Shown: one piece after another, positions 46,382-58,402 of the stretch
How the letters are laid out: every line of letters begins with the position of its first letter
Position numbering within the stretch: the first letter of the stretch is position 1
Assembly: GCF_964204645.1 (NCBI RefSeq)
Contig: NC_134033.1
Location: 12,030,155-12,094,154 of the forward strand
DNA: 64,000 bases
Reading direction: 5' to 3'
Source: Tubulanus polymorphus
Taxonomy: Eukaryota > Nemertea > Palaeonemertea > Tubulaniformes > Tubulanidae
Notes under the pieces: model-generated
Databases searched by the model: none
What the model saw: the letters and a program-made list of their open reading frames with translations, nothing else
Told to the model about the DNA's origin: nothing
Position numbers and translations under genes: made by a program

Positions 46382-49300
46382 CTGAAAGCAAAAACAAATT
46401 TACATTCAAAATTTCATAAGTTATCCTTTACTATAGAAGTTATCTAAAAAAACATTTTTAAATGTAATATCCAAGTTAGAAATGGAAATGCAAGATCTCT
46501 TATTTTTGTAGGTATTGATAATTCAATTCTGTTGTGTCTCAATGTTTTTGTTTTGCTTAGTTTAAGATGAATTCTTAATGAAATGATATAGATTTCTTTA
46601 TAGAAAAATCAAGTCTTCGACATATTCTAATTTTACTTACTTGAAAGATACTGACTTACGTGTAAAATGTATATAATATTTGTTAGTATGTATTGCGTTC
46701 CCGTCGACAAACAGAAATTCAGGTTTAATGTTTCAGGTCGGGTTTGTATTTTCACGAAATCAACCCAAAAAGATTTATCAAATATTGCTGGAGAGCATAC
46801 AGTAGACTCTGCTCACCCTGGGCCCAGGGCCCAGTTTCACAAAAAGGATTAAGGCCTAAATCGATTTAAGAGTTAAACTTTTTTTGTGAAACTGGGCCCT
46901 GCTGGAGTTGATTGCCTCGGATACGCGCCCGCAGAGAATGTATTGGTGCCACGGAATCCGACGCAAGCGTTCTCATACGAGACCAACTATATTGGAATTA
47001 ACCTCTGTTGTTTCTGTGTGTCGACAAAAAACGTGTTTAATCACAGAAAAAACCGTCTAATGTTGTTAGTAAACATATTGTTGTTTACGGATAAGCTATG
47101 GGAATATACCATTAGTGCTCGTGTCTCTAAAAACCCTTACCCCACAAGGTTAAGCGGATTAAGAGGTTTCTTCCCTCGTTAGTTGTTAGTGAAAGAGAAG
47201 CAGCTTTTTGTTACGGGAGTAACATTGAAGGCCACCGCACACGACGCTTGGGAAATCAAAGATGTTCGATCACCGAATCAAAGATGTTCAATCTCGGAAA
47301 GATCGTTTTCCGAAACCCTGCTTATCGTTTCTTGCACAAGACAGGGAAACACGAGGAAACGTAATTCTGTCTCCTGTTTCCTTGTTTTCCGGCGTCGTGT
47401 GCGTCGGGCTTTAGAGTCTTCAATGTACAAAAATAGGACAATTTGTTAAACACACTGGAGATCTAAAAAAATGTTCGTCAAGTCAACCACTTTTCGAGAT
47501 TTATAGAATTATTGTTTTTGAAATGATATTATTTTGGTGTCATAGTCCTGAATCTGGAAAACCAGAGTTAACCAGTTTAATACTCACCATATACAAGATT
47601 TAAAAGATTAAAAGCGAATTTCATTAATCACAAATTGAAATCACAAAAGACCCGACATGAATTTAGAATCTTTAACATCTTGTATATAGTGGGTTTTAAA
47701 CTGATTATCTAATCTCCACGTCAGAATGTACGCGGGCTATTCTACCAGAATTAGTTATTTTCATAACAAAATGCATGAACGTAAGTTAATGGTTAATTTT
47801 GTTCTGTTTCTACATGTAGGAGTTTTCAGCTGTGTGCGGCCGCAAAGCGAACGAATAGAGGGGGAAGGGGACAACCATCACCGAAAACTAAAGGTCACCT
47901 CCACCTAATGAAAGTAACTATAAAGAAAATCTAAGGGCCGAGATATTTCAACATCACAAATCGATCGTGTCGAGAGAAATATGTTGTAGCCATCTGTGTT
48001 TGAAGCCAAGGCGGGTGTGATATGCGGGGAGGGGAGGTAGCTGGCCGAATGAATTCAAATTCAAAAGTTACCATTTCACCGAAGATATAATCATGAACAG
48101 AGATGCGTTTGAATTTGAATTCGTTCAGCCGACACATTTAAGAGAGCGCACAGTCATGACGTCATTGAACTCACGGCCAATCGGCTTACTGGGCGCGTTT
48201 CTGCGCGAGGCGTTTTATGTATCGAAGGTTATGGCGCAGGCGGCGGATATCTTTAGCAATTGTGGGCAGATCGAGTAGAATTATTACTAGCAAAAGCAGT
48301 AAACACAAAGCGAAAGACACAACGCCGATGTATTGGGCGTTGTCGGCTTCGCGTTCGGGCGGTTTGTATTTTTGGCCGTCGCGTTCCACCAAACTGGGCT
48401 TAATCTCTGAAACGGAATTCTTTAGAAAGTTAGACACTTTGTTCACAAATCTATTCTTCTCCACAGGGTTGGATCCAGAAGCCAGTTTTGAAAAACTTGT
48501 TACAGCCCAAAAGGGCACTTTGATGTCCAAAAAGGCAATATTAGGTTTAGTCCCGCACTGGAATGCAAAAATCATCTTTGAAAATGGAAACGAGCAGCCA
48601 AAATATTTGATGAACATGTCCATGTCTCACAGGTTCCTCTGGATCTACCTCTGCTCCCTATCATCAACGATTCATCAATATTTAATACAGTAATCATAAT
48701 TTCATCTCGCTGTCACGTAGAAGTAAATTTTCTCCGAGGCTATACGCGGAAAAAATGCTATATATTTATAAGTATTTGATGCGAATTGATCAAATGATAA
48801 CGATTTATATGGTTCCATGGTAAACCGTTACAAGTAAAGAGTTTACAAAACGATAAGGAATTGTAAAACGAAAACGTACTAGAACAAACTGGTAATTTCG
48901 AGCTCCAGTGCGCCTCGAGTGTACAGCGTATCTTTATCGAAGTTGAACTGTCTGGAAACTCGTAATTTTCGATGCAGGTGTACTCGATTTCGGTTTGGTA
49001 AACGGTGCTGTTAACATTGTCGGTCCATGTCATCAATTCCGGTAGTTCGCGTTTAGGGCAATGAAGAGCTGGAAAATGTAAAGAAGAAAAAAATCTTCAT
49101 ACAAACGCTTAGAACATGTTTAAAGGACGATCTTTGTCTTGATGTTTAAAGGATGATCTTTGTCTTGATGTTTAATGGATGATCTCTGTCTTGATGTTTA
49201 AAGGATGATCTGTGTCTCGATGTTTAGAAGACGATCTTTGTCTTGATGTTTAAAGGATGATCTCTGTGTTGATGTTTAAAGGATGATCTCTGTGTTGATG

Positions 49301-52300
49301 TTTAAAGGATGATCTCTGTTTTGATGTTTAAAGGATGATCTGTGTCTTGATGTTTAGAGGACGATCTTTGTCTTGATGTTTAAAGGATGATCTCTGTCTT
49401 GATGTTTAAAGGATGATCTCTGTCTTGATGTTTAAAGGATGATCTCTGTCTTGATGTTTAGAGGATGATCTTTGTCTCGATGTTTAGAAGACGATCTTTG
49501 GCTTGATATTTTAAGGATGACCTCTGTCTTGATGTTTAGAAGACGATCTTTGTCTTGATATTCAAAAGATAATCTCTGTACTGCTTTGATGTTTGCCTAA
49601 ATGGAAAGGCAGCCAGGAGTCCGAAAATACCACCAGATCCACCCCTGGTTTAAGACTACCATACATACTTACGTTCACAGGATTTCAGATTGTATAACGA
49701 CTCGTTCCAACGTCCGATGAAACGGTTCAATTGGTCGTCGATGCAGCCGATCCACTTACGTATATTTCCGTCCGGGAACATGTAACCCTCGATACACTGC
49801 GCCACTATAGAACCGCGATACGTCGTGCTATTAGCACTCAGCGTCGCGTTTTCGATCGGCGGGAAATTCGGACACGGTACGGCTACAAAATCAAAGCAAA
49901 TAGATGTGCGAACAAATTATTGAAAATAAAAAAGATCTCTCTAAAGGGCGTTTTCTTTCACTGATAACGGATAACGGATTTGATGGACTTGAAATAATTT
50001 GGGAGGGGAAGAAATTATAAGGTTATTTTTTTCTTAAAAAATTGAATTCATATTAATTAGTGATCGGGGTTGGGGAATTTGGAAAAAAGTTAAAAAATTA
50101 AATCCCTTTGAAGGTGGTTTTTGATAATGATACCCGTATATTGTCTATTTATTGCCTACACACATGAATGACGCCGTTAAGTCCTGATATTTACCGGTAC
50201 TAAACGAACCCAACAAATGTATAGTTGTACATTTGTTTGATGTAAAAAGATGACGTGGCAGTGGAAAAATGATAGATGTTTACATTTACTCCCATATCTA
50301 TGTTTAAAAAATGTGGGCGCGCCGGGAAAAAGAAATGTCAGAAGTGGGATTCGAACCCACGCCCACATTCGTGGACCAGAATACTCTAGCCTGTATGTCA
50401 GGCAAGGCTTGAACCTTGAGTCTGGCGCCTTAGACCGCTCGGCCATTCTGACTAATTGTTTAAAGTGAAATGTATATCTGATATCGATAGATACCAAACA
50501 TTCATTAAGACCATATGAATTTTGATAATAAATATTCATTATACACGCTGATGGCCAGTTTTACTTACTGGCATTGTATTAAGTGAATCGAGTTAACCCC
50601 GGGTTAAAGTTAATACCAGTTATAAACCGAGCCCTAGCTGAAAGTTCGTTGTAACGAGGTTTCACTGTACAGTTTTGGATACTTACGGTCGCATTGTCTG
50701 AGTTTCGGCGCCCAATAGCCGTCATCTCCACACGTAAGAATCTGTACAGTCTCGTTATCCCCGCTCAGATGGTAGCCCGGATTTATACACGTGTATTCGA
50801 TGGATGTTGGCCATTCCGTATTGGTGTCGTTCACGGTAGCATTGCCTAATATCACTACAGGCGGACAGTGAAGAGCTGCGAAAAAAAGAAACGACCAATA
50901 GACACTGGCACAGGGAAACACAGACAAACATGTTTGATTTCGGAAACATTGTTCTCGACACGATGTTTGTCGTTTCTCGTAAATGCACATGAGCCAGTGA
51001 AACGCTCCGAAACATGTTTGCTGTTTCCGTGTTTCCCTGCTACGCGTGCGTGCACGGTATTACATAAATCGCAGTGTTATTGTAGGCCGTAGTAGCAAGA
51101 AATGATTTTCCGAAATAGAAATTTAACATTCGTGACTTCAATCTAAACGACTTACGTTTGCAATCGCCTAATTCCGACTTGTTCGACCAAACGCCTTCTC
51201 TACCGATGAGATCGCAGGTCAGATTGAATCTTTCGCCGATATTCTCCTGGGGCTCTCTAGGGGGCGTGGTTGGTGGTTGTGTGGCGTTCACGGCCGTGGT
51301 CGTCGACGGAGCTAGTGTTGTCGTGGTGGTCGTGGTCGTAGTAGTCGGTTCCAGCCTCAACGCGGTGTAGTTGATGGGCTCGTAACCGGGTTTACATTTA
51401 TACGGTGTCGTCAGGTAAGTGTAATGTTTCGGCGTAGCCGGCTCGATTCGCCGAAAGTTGTCCGGAGCTAGAGGACATTGAATCGCTGAAAAAATAAAGC
51501 AGTGCGTTCGCTGTTAGAATTTATCGCGCCCATGCTCGAAGCTGCGTCAACGGAGACAATTTGGCCCGGATCAGACCCGAAATTTGGACCATACACCGCA
51601 AACCACTCACCATACTAAAACAATGCTGTGACACAGTGATTCACTTCCGGGGCCAGTTTCAATTCACACGCAACGATTATACCCATACTAGAATTTGGCT
51701 CGGGCCTGGTCCGACGTTTTTGGCTGGGCCAAGCAGGCACGGGCTCATTTGGCCCCAGTAACAACAGTCGGCCCGGACCAGAAACGTTCGTTTATGTCAA
51801 ATAGTTTATCAATAAGGTGGATGATGATTCAAATGGATGCTTGAGATCCTTGTTCTAAACGGACTCGTAAAGAATACTGTCTCAGGCTATTATTAGTATC
51901 ACATATTACCAACCTCGGTGCTCGCAGAGCGGGGTTTTTTTCAGAGCGCAGTCGTCCATTTTCCATTGGTTTTCTGAGAGGTATCTTTGATTGAAATTCA
52001 GAATATTTTTGGTCATAGATAAGCACTGATGTGTCGGGGAGTTACCGGTGATGGTGCCACGAGTCGCGTCCTCGTACCAAACCGTATACGACAACGACTT
52101 ATTATTCAGCCAAACAATATCCCCCTCTACAAAAAACAAATGTATTGTATATTACGTTCAAGATGTGGCCGGCTTTATCGATTTAATCAACAAATTTGCA
52201 ATAGTTTATACATTTGAGTGTTACAAACTTTTGAAACTGATATCTAAACTCTTCTAATGAATATTCATGTCGCCCCCATTGAATTAAGAACGCCTGTACC

Positions 52301-54252
52301 AGTTATTTTCACTAAGTATACAGTTCGAGCTGTATGATGCTCTTAGTGTATCGTTCATGACAATATCATTATGACATGCATCAGATATCATCGTTCAACC
52401 TGGATTCATTCTTTCAATCAGCTCCGTGTTTTTTTCGAAAGATCGTAACACGTGGTGTACTAACCGTTTAGTGTGTCGGTGGCGCCTATCCAAAAACTGT
52501 TCATATTCGACCATAAATAGTAGTTCAAAAAGAACGACTTCTCCCAATTATCGACAATGGCTAATTGAAATGGTTGATGTTTCGCATCGCCGTTGTCCAA
52601 AGCTTTACAAGCCGCCTCAGCACCTTCCCAGATAGCCTGCGGTTTCAAAGTTTTGTAGCACATGCCAGTTTGGTTGCTGTAACTCCACGTTGAGTCGACG
52701 CAAGGCGTCTCGTTTTGGCCGTACACACGAATATTACCTGAAATGGTTGAGAAGAATTCGGAATGAGTTTTTGCGAATCTAAAGTGATGAAAATGCCGAT
52801 CAAATTCAATAAAGTCATATTCAATGTGACATGCTTACTCGACGGATCCCTTTGAACGGCGGCTAAAAAAAGAAAGAAAGTAAAAAACACTTTAGTATCG
52901 TTTCTCCTCTTTGCATCAACTTTTCTGCACGAGTATTCCCAGGACCCGACGCGTGGTCACCTTACCACGGCTTTCACGAAATCCGAGTCCTGTGTTAATT
53001 TAAAATTGTCTGTTGGTTATATTTTTTTCAAATTCATACCACACCAACGTATACGATGATAGATAAATGCTGGGACTGAGTAGAGTAAAAAGGCCTTGTA
53101 GTAAACTGTGTGGAAGATGAACTGCATTTCATCCTAATGTGCAGTAAATTCAGAAATCTTAGAACGAAGTTTAATTTGGCAAATATTGGTGCAATTGATA
53201 TCGATATAATCTTGATATAGGTAGTAAATGGAAATTGATAAACATGGAGAAATATGTCAAATCGGGGTTTGAATATTATATATAATTTGATGTTTGAAAT
53301 TGTATTTGTATAGTACAGCACTTGTTTCCTGCGCATTTTCCTGTAAATGTTTGTGTAACTTTGGTATATAATGTGTAGATGTATGATATTGTTTTTCTGA
53401 TGATTCTTCGTTCATTAGCGATCATGTCATTTGATTATGATAACTAATAATACAATAATGGCTGACGTAATCATGTGACAGTTTTGCATATGTTGACTGT
53501 TTCGTTCGCCTGAGTCAATCAATTATTTATCTTTGGAAATTTCACTGCTGCTCTAGAGGAGAGATGAAACAGGCAGCGGATAGCGAGGTATAGCTTCGTT
53601 GCTAATTGCACGTTTATTATCGATCAGGAGTAAAACGGCGATATCACGTGCAAAATACCGTTAAAACATCACATTTCACGTATAACCGTATAGCTAGAAA
53701 GTATATACGCAACGGCCTTGACAAAATAAATCTCGCTACAAAAAAACCTCAAATAGTTGAACAACCCGATAATAAAAGCCTCTTCAATGGCGTCGTTAAT
53801 ATTCACTTAGTATTTCATAGTCTCGTAGTATTTCATAGCTGTTTGTGGAAAATGGGTCCAGAACGTACGGCATGATGGTTATGCATTCTTCCAGAGGACG
53901 ACAACTGTGTTTATTTATCCTTGCCCTGATTTTGACATTTTTCTATCAACAGTAAACCTCACCTAACCCGTACGAACTTAAGCAGGTCCAAGTCCGAGTT
54001 AAGGATAGGACAATACGTTAGGAAATCAGAATAATGATTAAGTTTTAGTCAAATGTTTGAGTTGGCCATATCCGAATATGGCGAGGTTTAACTGTAGCGA
54101 GACTCGTCCTGTTCGCTACAGGTTCAGTAAAAGTAATATCACGTTTAAAGCTTACCTCTAGTTTGAATGAGCATCATCATCACAGTGTAAACGGCCAGTA
54201 ACAATCTAAGCAATAGAAGCCCGTATTTCTTCACTTGTTCGAGAAGCTCCAT
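46161..54252 (-). CDS. Type I membrane protein: C-type lectin domain plus four sushi domains (581 aa)
   Basis: Minus-strand exons: 54252-54156 (MELLEQVKKYGLLLL, signal peptide), 52862-52839 (a 24-bp micro-exon), 52737-52465 and 52126-51914 (C-type lectin domain, about residues 41-202), 51485-51156, 50875-50687, 49882-49673 and 49068-48880 (sushi/CCP 1-4), then a transmembrane last exon. All introns are phase 1. Lectin landmarks are CYKTLKPQAIWEGAEAAC, FWIGATDTLNEGDIVW and WKMDDCALKKTPLCEH. The EPN/QPD and WND calcium-sugar motifs are absent, so sugar binding is uncertain. CCP1 is split by a Thr/Pro-rich, mucin-like insert; many NxS/T sites are visible. Selectins have a comparable layout but with an EGF domain, lacking here. 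A role in adhesion or immune recognition is inferred. Two alternative last exons exist. Confidence 0.88.
46826..46900. mobile_element. Palindromic MITE with 20-bp perfect arms
   Basis: AGGGCCCAGTTTCACAAAAA at 46826-46845 is exactly the reverse complement of TTTTTGTGAAACTGGGCCCT at 46881-46900, with 35 bp between. The same family is inserted at 26411-26521. It lies between the two alternative last exons of the lectin-sushi gene. Confidence 0.75.
48186..48406 (-). CDS. Last exon A of the lectin-sushi gene: transmembrane segment and tail
   Basis: From a phase 1 acceptor (CCGTTTCAG at 48407) this 221-bp exon encodes GQKYKPPEREADN, a transmembrane stretch (GVVSFALCLLLLLVIILLDL) and a basic tail KDIRRLRHNLRYIKRLAQKR, then stop. 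It joins the donor at 48880 as CSK. It is the nearer of two homologous last exons and therefore the default choice. Confidence 0.82.
49118..49582 (-). repeat. Minisatellite, 26-bp unit, about 18 copies, in a lectin-gene intron
   Basis: The unit GTTTAAAGGATGATCTCTGT plus CTTGAT is repeated about 18 times with scattered substitutions (TTTAGAGGACGATC, GTGTTGAT). It occupies most of the 604-bp intron between the third and fourth sushi exons (49069-49672). Confidence 0.9.
50337..50452 (-). tRNA. tRNA-Leu (anticodon CAA) with a 33-nt intron
   Basis: On the minus strand the 5' exon (50452-50415) reads GTCAGAATGGCCGAGCGGTC...CCAGACTCAAG and the 3' exon (50381-50337) TTCTGG...GTGGGTTCGAATCCCACTTCTGAC. 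The acceptor stem has 7 perfect pairs (GTCAGAA/TTCTGAC), the T-arm GTGGG/CCCAC is perfect, and the long variable arm is leucine-type. The anticodon loop is CTCAAGT, so the anticodon is CAA. The intron (50414-50382) starts one base after the anticodon, the canonical place; tRNA-Leu(CAA) genes in animals often have one. TTTTT follows at about 50329-50325 as the Pol III terminator. It lies inside the intron between the second and third sushi exons, on the same strand as that gene. Confidence 0.95.
53085..53470 (+). mobile_element. LINE reverse transcriptase C-terminal remnant and 3' UTR
   Basis: In one frame (53104-53220) the sequence reads NCVEDELHFILMCSKFRNLR and then runs to a stop. VEDExHFxLxCxxxxxLR is the typical C-terminal motif following the reverse transcriptase domain of many animal non-LTR retrotransposons. 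The AT-rich sequence after the stop is probably the 3' UTR. It is 5'-truncated, sits in the first intron of the lectin-sushi gene and is antisense to it. Confidence 0.65.
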
Positions 54253-57200
54253 ATTTTCAATTTTTCGCGTCGTGTTTTACACAGGCTCTTAGTGATTTCT
54301 ATACCTTTGATATACGCATTTACATCTCATGTAGGCCTATATACTGTTCTTTGTAAGCAGTTCAAATCAAAAAGATCGTCGTAATACGTCAGATCGAATC
54401 TACACGTAGTTTTCTAATGATATTTGTACAAAATGCACTAATTGCCGGATTCCTGTTACGCTACGATATATCTTCCTTATTACATTTTTACGTGTATTCC
54501 TTCATTCTATAAGTAAAAACGACAAATTCGCCTTCAAATTTTAAACGCTTTGTTTGTAAACGGTGTGCGTTCTCTGGCAACCTGTCCGCTACAAACCGAT
54601 CATTTGCGCGCGATGGCGTTACCGGTAGCAGCAGGCAGCCGGGTCGAGTAGAGACGTTACGTTGCCAACGACGGGACAGCTACATACGTACGTTACGCGT
54701 TACACGTTTTATGACTTCATTTTCATCAATTTATTATTGATAGGATTTTGTTCAAACAATAACCGTTTATAGCGAAATAACTTATCGATAATTTGCTCGA
54801 GAAATTACGATACAGGTGTGGACACAGGGGAAGTGAGACTCGCACACACGTCCATCATCAATGATTCAATTGAATAAATCAATCAATCAGTTTGATATCA
54901 ACAGATATCGGGTCCCAGTCGAGGTGTCCCAGAAAATGTGCCAACTTTTCTTCATTTTTTTAAAATTGCTGATTAATTCTTCGATATATCTTAATTAATC
55001 TTTTCAATCGAATCATTTAACATAGGATGTTAACTTCATGTGTATATATTTTGGTTACCCCCTATCGCCACGGACGAGTGAAGAGAAATAAGTTGTGAGA
55101 TCTGCCAAAATCTTTATTTGACCGACTTGTATATAGAGGTCCTGCCACAAACCATGGAAGTTTGTAAATCCCGGTTCCACAGTGTTGTGAGTACGAGTCG
55201 ATTCTGTAGTCTGATTAGAACTACGGAACTGGATGTTGATGTTTATTTTTTGGTATTATGTATCATGTCTCCAGTACTGGTTGGCCAAAAAGCTATGACA
55301 TTTAGTACAGTCCCTATAGTAAACCTGTTTATCGTGAACGGCGCGGACTGTATCGGACTTTTTTTCGTCGCCCGCACCAAAGTATCGGGCGATTAGCTCA
55401 CACGCGCGTAGCCTAGCAACTGGATCACATAAATTCATCAACAACATATATCGCGTTCGTTTATATTCATAACGCAAAGGTCGTATACACAATACGGATA
55501 ATACGACGATTAGAATGCGAAGTCGATGCGTCGGTGAAAGTCACGCAGAGTCGTTGAGCGTTTTCGATCGAATCGCGGCACCGTGACTAGAAATACGGTT
55601 TTGGAATCTTTTAAAATCCGAACGTCTCTTTCGTAGTTATTAGTTATCATTTCATTTATTTGTCAATGTTTAACGAAGTAAAAACCCACACAATATCAAT
55701 GAACATAACTAAATTAGAATTTAACGTTTCGGCCCATTTTCAAAAACGGATTTATTATTGCAGTTATAACAATACAACGAGGCTCTCAAATGCCTACGCC
55801 ATTCTCGTCTGAACATTGGTAGAAAGTCGTTGTCTTCAAAAGCAAGTAACCACAGCAAGAAAAGGTTTCTTATGATACATAATAGCTAATTCAAGGATGC
55901 GGCGTTTATATATCATAGGGGGCTTTAAATTTGTGATGCGATGTTTCTACGAACACGATTCAAAGAGTTTACGAAGTGGTCGGCTACGATATAGATTGCC
56001 AATTTCAAAGTCAAATTTGCAGACAAGTTCACGCGCTCACCCATTTTAATAACTACTTTCACACGCGCCAGCACATTTATTATCTTAATTCTAATCACCA
56101 TGGGAACTGCATCCCGGTCGATGAATACACCAGTGAAATGTCCTCCTTCATCGACTTACAGCGCCATTATTTGATACCATATGTCGCTATGGTTACATGC
56201 GGGATGATGTTGATGGGACGATCAACGGGACAGCTCCGATCAACAGTTTACAGGATGTGACTAACGACTGGTTGCCGGTCTCTCAGGTGGTGCAGGATTC
56301 GACAGGCAACCAGTCCAAGGATGTGACGTGACCAAAATGTAGAGTTTGCCGATGCGACGGGACGAATATAATGCCTTATAGAGATTCTATAATTGATAAA
56401 GATTGCATCGTTCAAATCAATATCAACTTACCCGACGATGATCTCTAGGGAATTCGAAACGGATTCTATTTGGAAAATGAAGGAAAATTTGGAAAATGAC
56501 ATATTTTATGGATAGTTGAAAATCATTTGTCAAATATATCTTTCCCCGTGTCTACGACTTACACCTGAATTTCACATGCGCCATCTACGGTAAAATCCGA
56601 GCCGTAATGCACAGTCGTGCTTCGTTAAAAATGGGCTGCAATGGACTGGTCTTAAATCGTCAGATTTGCAAAACAACTAAAATTGGCTTCGACTAAGCTT
56701 AAATCTAAGCAGTGACTTAGCAAGTTCGTATTCAATCCTTTTATCAGCATGATATGTTTTTCCCGATTCAATGTTCTGAAGTTTGTCTTCTGGTCATGCA
56801 GTTTAGCATTTTAGCATGGAGTCATGATGGTTTGGTGCCGTTTGTAGTGAAGTCCCGAACACAAGTGACGTATCAAGAAAACTTATTTAAAGTGTGCCGA
56901 CAAAATATCTAATGTTTGGTGTTTGTATAGTGCATTTTGTTAGGCTTGGCTGACAATGGCGCATTATGTATTCACGCGACACGCTGGTTTTGCGCTCAAA
57001 TAAATGACATCACGACTCTTACAACATCCGCAGTAGTTGTGAGTCATTTTATGGCCACAAGCTGGGTACGAAATAAAAGATTTGTCACCGCGTGGTTTTA
57101 CTGGAATTCGGTCGTTAGTTCAGTGCTCAGAATTTCAAGTCGATATGTTCTACCTGGGCCCGATTAGGTGGTTAATCTATACGAGCAATTGATTGGAATT

Positions 57201-58402
57201 TGTGAGTCACAATCGATTAGCACAAACAACGTGGTCATCATTTTCACCGGCCTTGTCTGATTATTCGTCTGCGGCGCGATACGGGTTCGTCTACCCGCGT
57301 TCGCTAATTAGTCCTTGCGGTATTCCAACCAGTCTGCATCGACGGAAAAAAAACAAAAATGAAAAAGCAACTTTCTCGCTTGAATTACTTTGCGATAATG
57401 ACCTCATGTAGTAGGCCGAATTAATATTTGGCAAGCCGTATTTCCGGTACTACATTTTGCTAATTTCACAATAAAGTGAAAATAAATGAACCCAGCTGCA
57501 CAATAAAACGGAATAAGATAGAATGAAATGATTAATATTTCAGTAATTTTCTACCTGCTGATGATTAAATAAATTGATGACTTTTAGTCATAATAATCAA
57601 TTGTGTAATTGTTTTTTATTCGGTCAAGGAAACTCTTATCTATTAACATGATACAGTCGGCGACGAGGAGTCCAAAACGAGACCGGCGTAACAAGTCGAT
57701 TGCAGTACAATTCCCTTGATCGTTGTATGACAACTTGGGGGGGGGGGGGTCCATCCGTTATGTGCAGGGACGTAGCTAGAGGGGAGCAGGGGGCGGCAGT
57801 TGTCCCCTAGAAATTATGGAGAAGCGCCGTGTTTGCAAATATTATTGTTATATCCAAAAGAATAGCTCCTAAGATCCGCCCCTGCAAACGTCCCCATAGA
57901 ATTCGGTCCCGATCACCGAACCGACAGGGACTGGCGCCATGCACCCGTGAATCAGATTCTTCGCAACGTTTTTAATTTGATCAGATTTGATCCTCTGACG
58001 CATCTAATTCACACAATTAGGTAATATTTCATTTTTTCAAGTTCCAACGTGGCAGTATCGCAGAAACGTTAGGGGGTTTTCGACGTCGTCATGTTCTTTC
58101 TTTACCGCGTGAAATCATCCCAAACACGAAGAGCGAGGCCGGTGTGGCGCGGGGTGAGTAATGCGACGTAACCGGGCCGCGCGTAGCGCGCCGCAATATT
58201 TAACTGTTCTGTAGTGGTCGCTAGCTGCAATTATATGTACTGAATCTCGACTCATCCATCGTTAGAAATATCTTTCGCGCGCTTGCTAATGTTACAGCTA
58301 CAGAACACATTCCAACAAACAGTACTTCAGACTAGACTGCGCTATATTCTATATACTACATTCACTCACTGTATCCACTAGCTAGGACTCAAAAACGACG
58401 TC
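54253..58402. other. Intergenic region between two divergent genes
   Basis: It separates the lectin-sushi gene (minus) from the metalloproteinase-like gene (plus). No coding exon recognised; the ORFs here have no known domains. A CpG-rich patch at 58135-58195 (GGGCCGCGCGTAGCGCGCCG) lies about 220 bp before the metalloproteinase start codon and is a promoter candidate. A poly-G run is at 57738-57749. Confidence 0.5.

Noticed and set aside
46886-47449. Two plus-strand ORFs between the alternative last exons
   Set aside because: No domain is recognisable and they start inside a palindromic MITE; they are treated as chance ORFs.
48217-48693. 158-residue plus-strand ORF
   Set aside because: It is antisense to last exon A of the lectin-sushi gene, whose frame, splice site and homology to exon B are clear.
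55976-56260. 94-residue plus-strand ORF
   Set aside because: No recognisable motif, signal peptide or splice sites; probably chance.
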